A DNA stretch of 64,000 nucleotides from Glebionis coronaria (taxonomy: Eukaryota > Streptophyta > Magnoliopsida > Asterales > Asteraceae): contig CM046877.1 in assembly GCA_025667525.1 (NCBI GenBank), positions 34,802,255 to 34,866,254 of the forward strand, read 5' to 3'. The translations under genes were made by a program, and so were the position numbers. The first letter of the stretch is position 1, and every line of letters begins with the position of its first letter. Below, piece by piece: positions 62,901 through 64,000 of the stretch. Below the pieces are notes generated by a model. The model made no database searches. It was given only the letters and a program-made list of their open reading frames with translations, and had not been told where the DNA came from.

Positions 62901-63892
62901 GGATGTTTCGAATTCTTTTGATATGGTGCATTGAATGACTCAGCTGATCTTATATATCAATACTACATTCAATTCAAACCAAATCAAGACTTCATAAGAA
63001 AATCAAAACCCTATCAAGATGAGTCTTAATGATAGTTTTCACCAATAAAAAGACATGCACTCTCAAAAATTTATGTGTGTTTTTAGGTTTTTTTATTTCA
63101 ATTTATTTTTTATTTTGAAATTTAGGTTTATGTGATAATTAGTTATTTTGTTAATTTGGGGTTTTCAGATAATCTGGTGCTGTAGCAAGCTTCTACCGCC
63201 ATCAATTTGTGAATGTTAATCATGTTTTCACCAACCTATTAATGAATCCATGTTGATGAATCATCACAACCATCAATGTCCTCCACTACCATTAGCGCAA
63301 TCACCACTATCATCTAGAACCAACACCGCTGCCGCCACCAAATTCGTTTAGATCTTTGATCTAACTGGGTTTAATATTGGTGGTGTTGGTAGTGCTTTGT
63401 TTGGATCTTTGATCTAATGGGTTTGAGAAATAGTGGTTTTGGAGGTGCTATGGTGGTTTCGATTGATTATTGATAGTGACCATGGTGTTTCAGTGCTAGG
63501 TATGTTGCATCATATTCTTTTTTTTATCAAATTTTAGAATATCATTTTTGTCATAGTGAGTGATCAGCAATTGCATTTCCTTTAATTAAATTTTAGTACA
63601 TAGTGTCCCTGAAGAATGATTATCATGCGGGATAAGAACATGTTTCATCAAGTTGAGGATAGAAATGGCTCTTGCATTTATTATTGGTGACTAAACATTA
63701 TAGTTATATCAGGTATCATATGCATTCTAATACCATTTTAGCCATCTCTAGTGCCTCCATTTAAATCTACCACCATATAAACCCATCACTATCTACAATC
63801 AACAAGGATTGTTTGATATTATGTTCGACTATGATTTATGAATGCAGGTAGGAGAATTCTGAGGTGCTCACAAAGGTTAGGTTTTTATGCTT
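62901..63892. other. Intergenic DNA without recognised features
   Basis: AT-rich, with CCA/TGG-rich microsatellite-like phrases (63240-63320). No gene or element end is recognised. Confidence 0.5.
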
Positions 63893-64000
63893 CTTTTTTT
63901 AGAACAACATAATTTTATTAAACTAGCAAGTCGCTAGAAGAAAATTACAAAGAGTAAACCACCAATGGGTTTTGAATATAGTTGTTCCAAGATATGAAAG
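63893..64000 (-). mobile_element. 3' end of a LINE, minus strand, running off the window
   Basis: A T run (63893-63900) is followed by agaacaacataattttatta and actagcaagtcgctagaag. The complement (ctagcgacttgctagtttaataaaa...) matches the 3' end of the LINE at 10177-10200 (ctagcgccttactagttttaataaaa). I infer the same family, with the body beyond 64000. Confidence 0.7.

Overview
The window is nuclear DNA of a flowering plant. Two host genes with plant-type structure (an organellar lysyl-tRNA synthetase with 14 GT-AG exons and an intronless amino-acid/polyamine permease) lie in an AT-rich sea of retrotransposons. The style of the LTR elements suggests an Asteraceae species: Copia polyproteins with long coiled-coil inserts and 'PLTR' repeats, very long Gypsy LTRs with TGTAAC...GTGACA-type ends, and LINEs with an RRM + DUF4283 ORF1. 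The family assignment is inference, not proof.

Layout. 1-2.8 kb: the end of a Gypsy LTR, then a Copia 3' tail and LTR. 2.79-10.22 kb: an L1-type LINE with a 17-bp target-site duplication, internally deleted and split by a 3.36-kb non-autonomous LTR element. 10.68-17.48 kb: lysyl-tRNA synthetase; its 3.6-kb first intron carries double hairpins, MITEs and a segmental duplication. 18.3-26.1 kb: small DNA transposons, a decayed RTE-type LINE on the minus strand, two Helitron 3' ends and a hAT-like element with an 8-bp duplication. 27.46-30.40 kb: the permease gene, disrupted by a 1.48-kb TRIM-like element. 30.4-33.2 kb: intergenic DNA with weak gene remnants. 33.2-61.7 kb: a Russian-doll nest. 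A plus-strand Copia (E1) sits in a Tat/Ogre-like Gypsy remnant. A minus-strand Copia (E2) sits in E1's 5' LTR. A 3.67-kb Gypsy solo LTR sits in E2's primer-binding site. A 12.3-kb plus-strand Copia (E3) sits in the solo LTR. Each level has its own 5-bp target-site duplication. 61.7-64 kb: the other side of the Gypsy remnant, plain intergenic DNA, and the 3' end of another minus-strand LINE running off the window.

Working together. Only the lysyl-tRNA synthetase looks intact; it should charge tRNA-Lys in plastids and/or mitochondria. The permease allele is probably non-functional. Apart from these two, the window is almost wholly a record of transposition. LTR divergence counted by eye (E1 about 5%, E2 about 4%, E3 about 1%) agrees with the nesting order. 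The most unusual observation is that E1 lacks a TGG-starting primer-binding site after its 5' LTR. Instead it has a 14-nt stretch exactly complementary to a segment inside its own LTR, which raises the possibility of self-primed reverse transcription.
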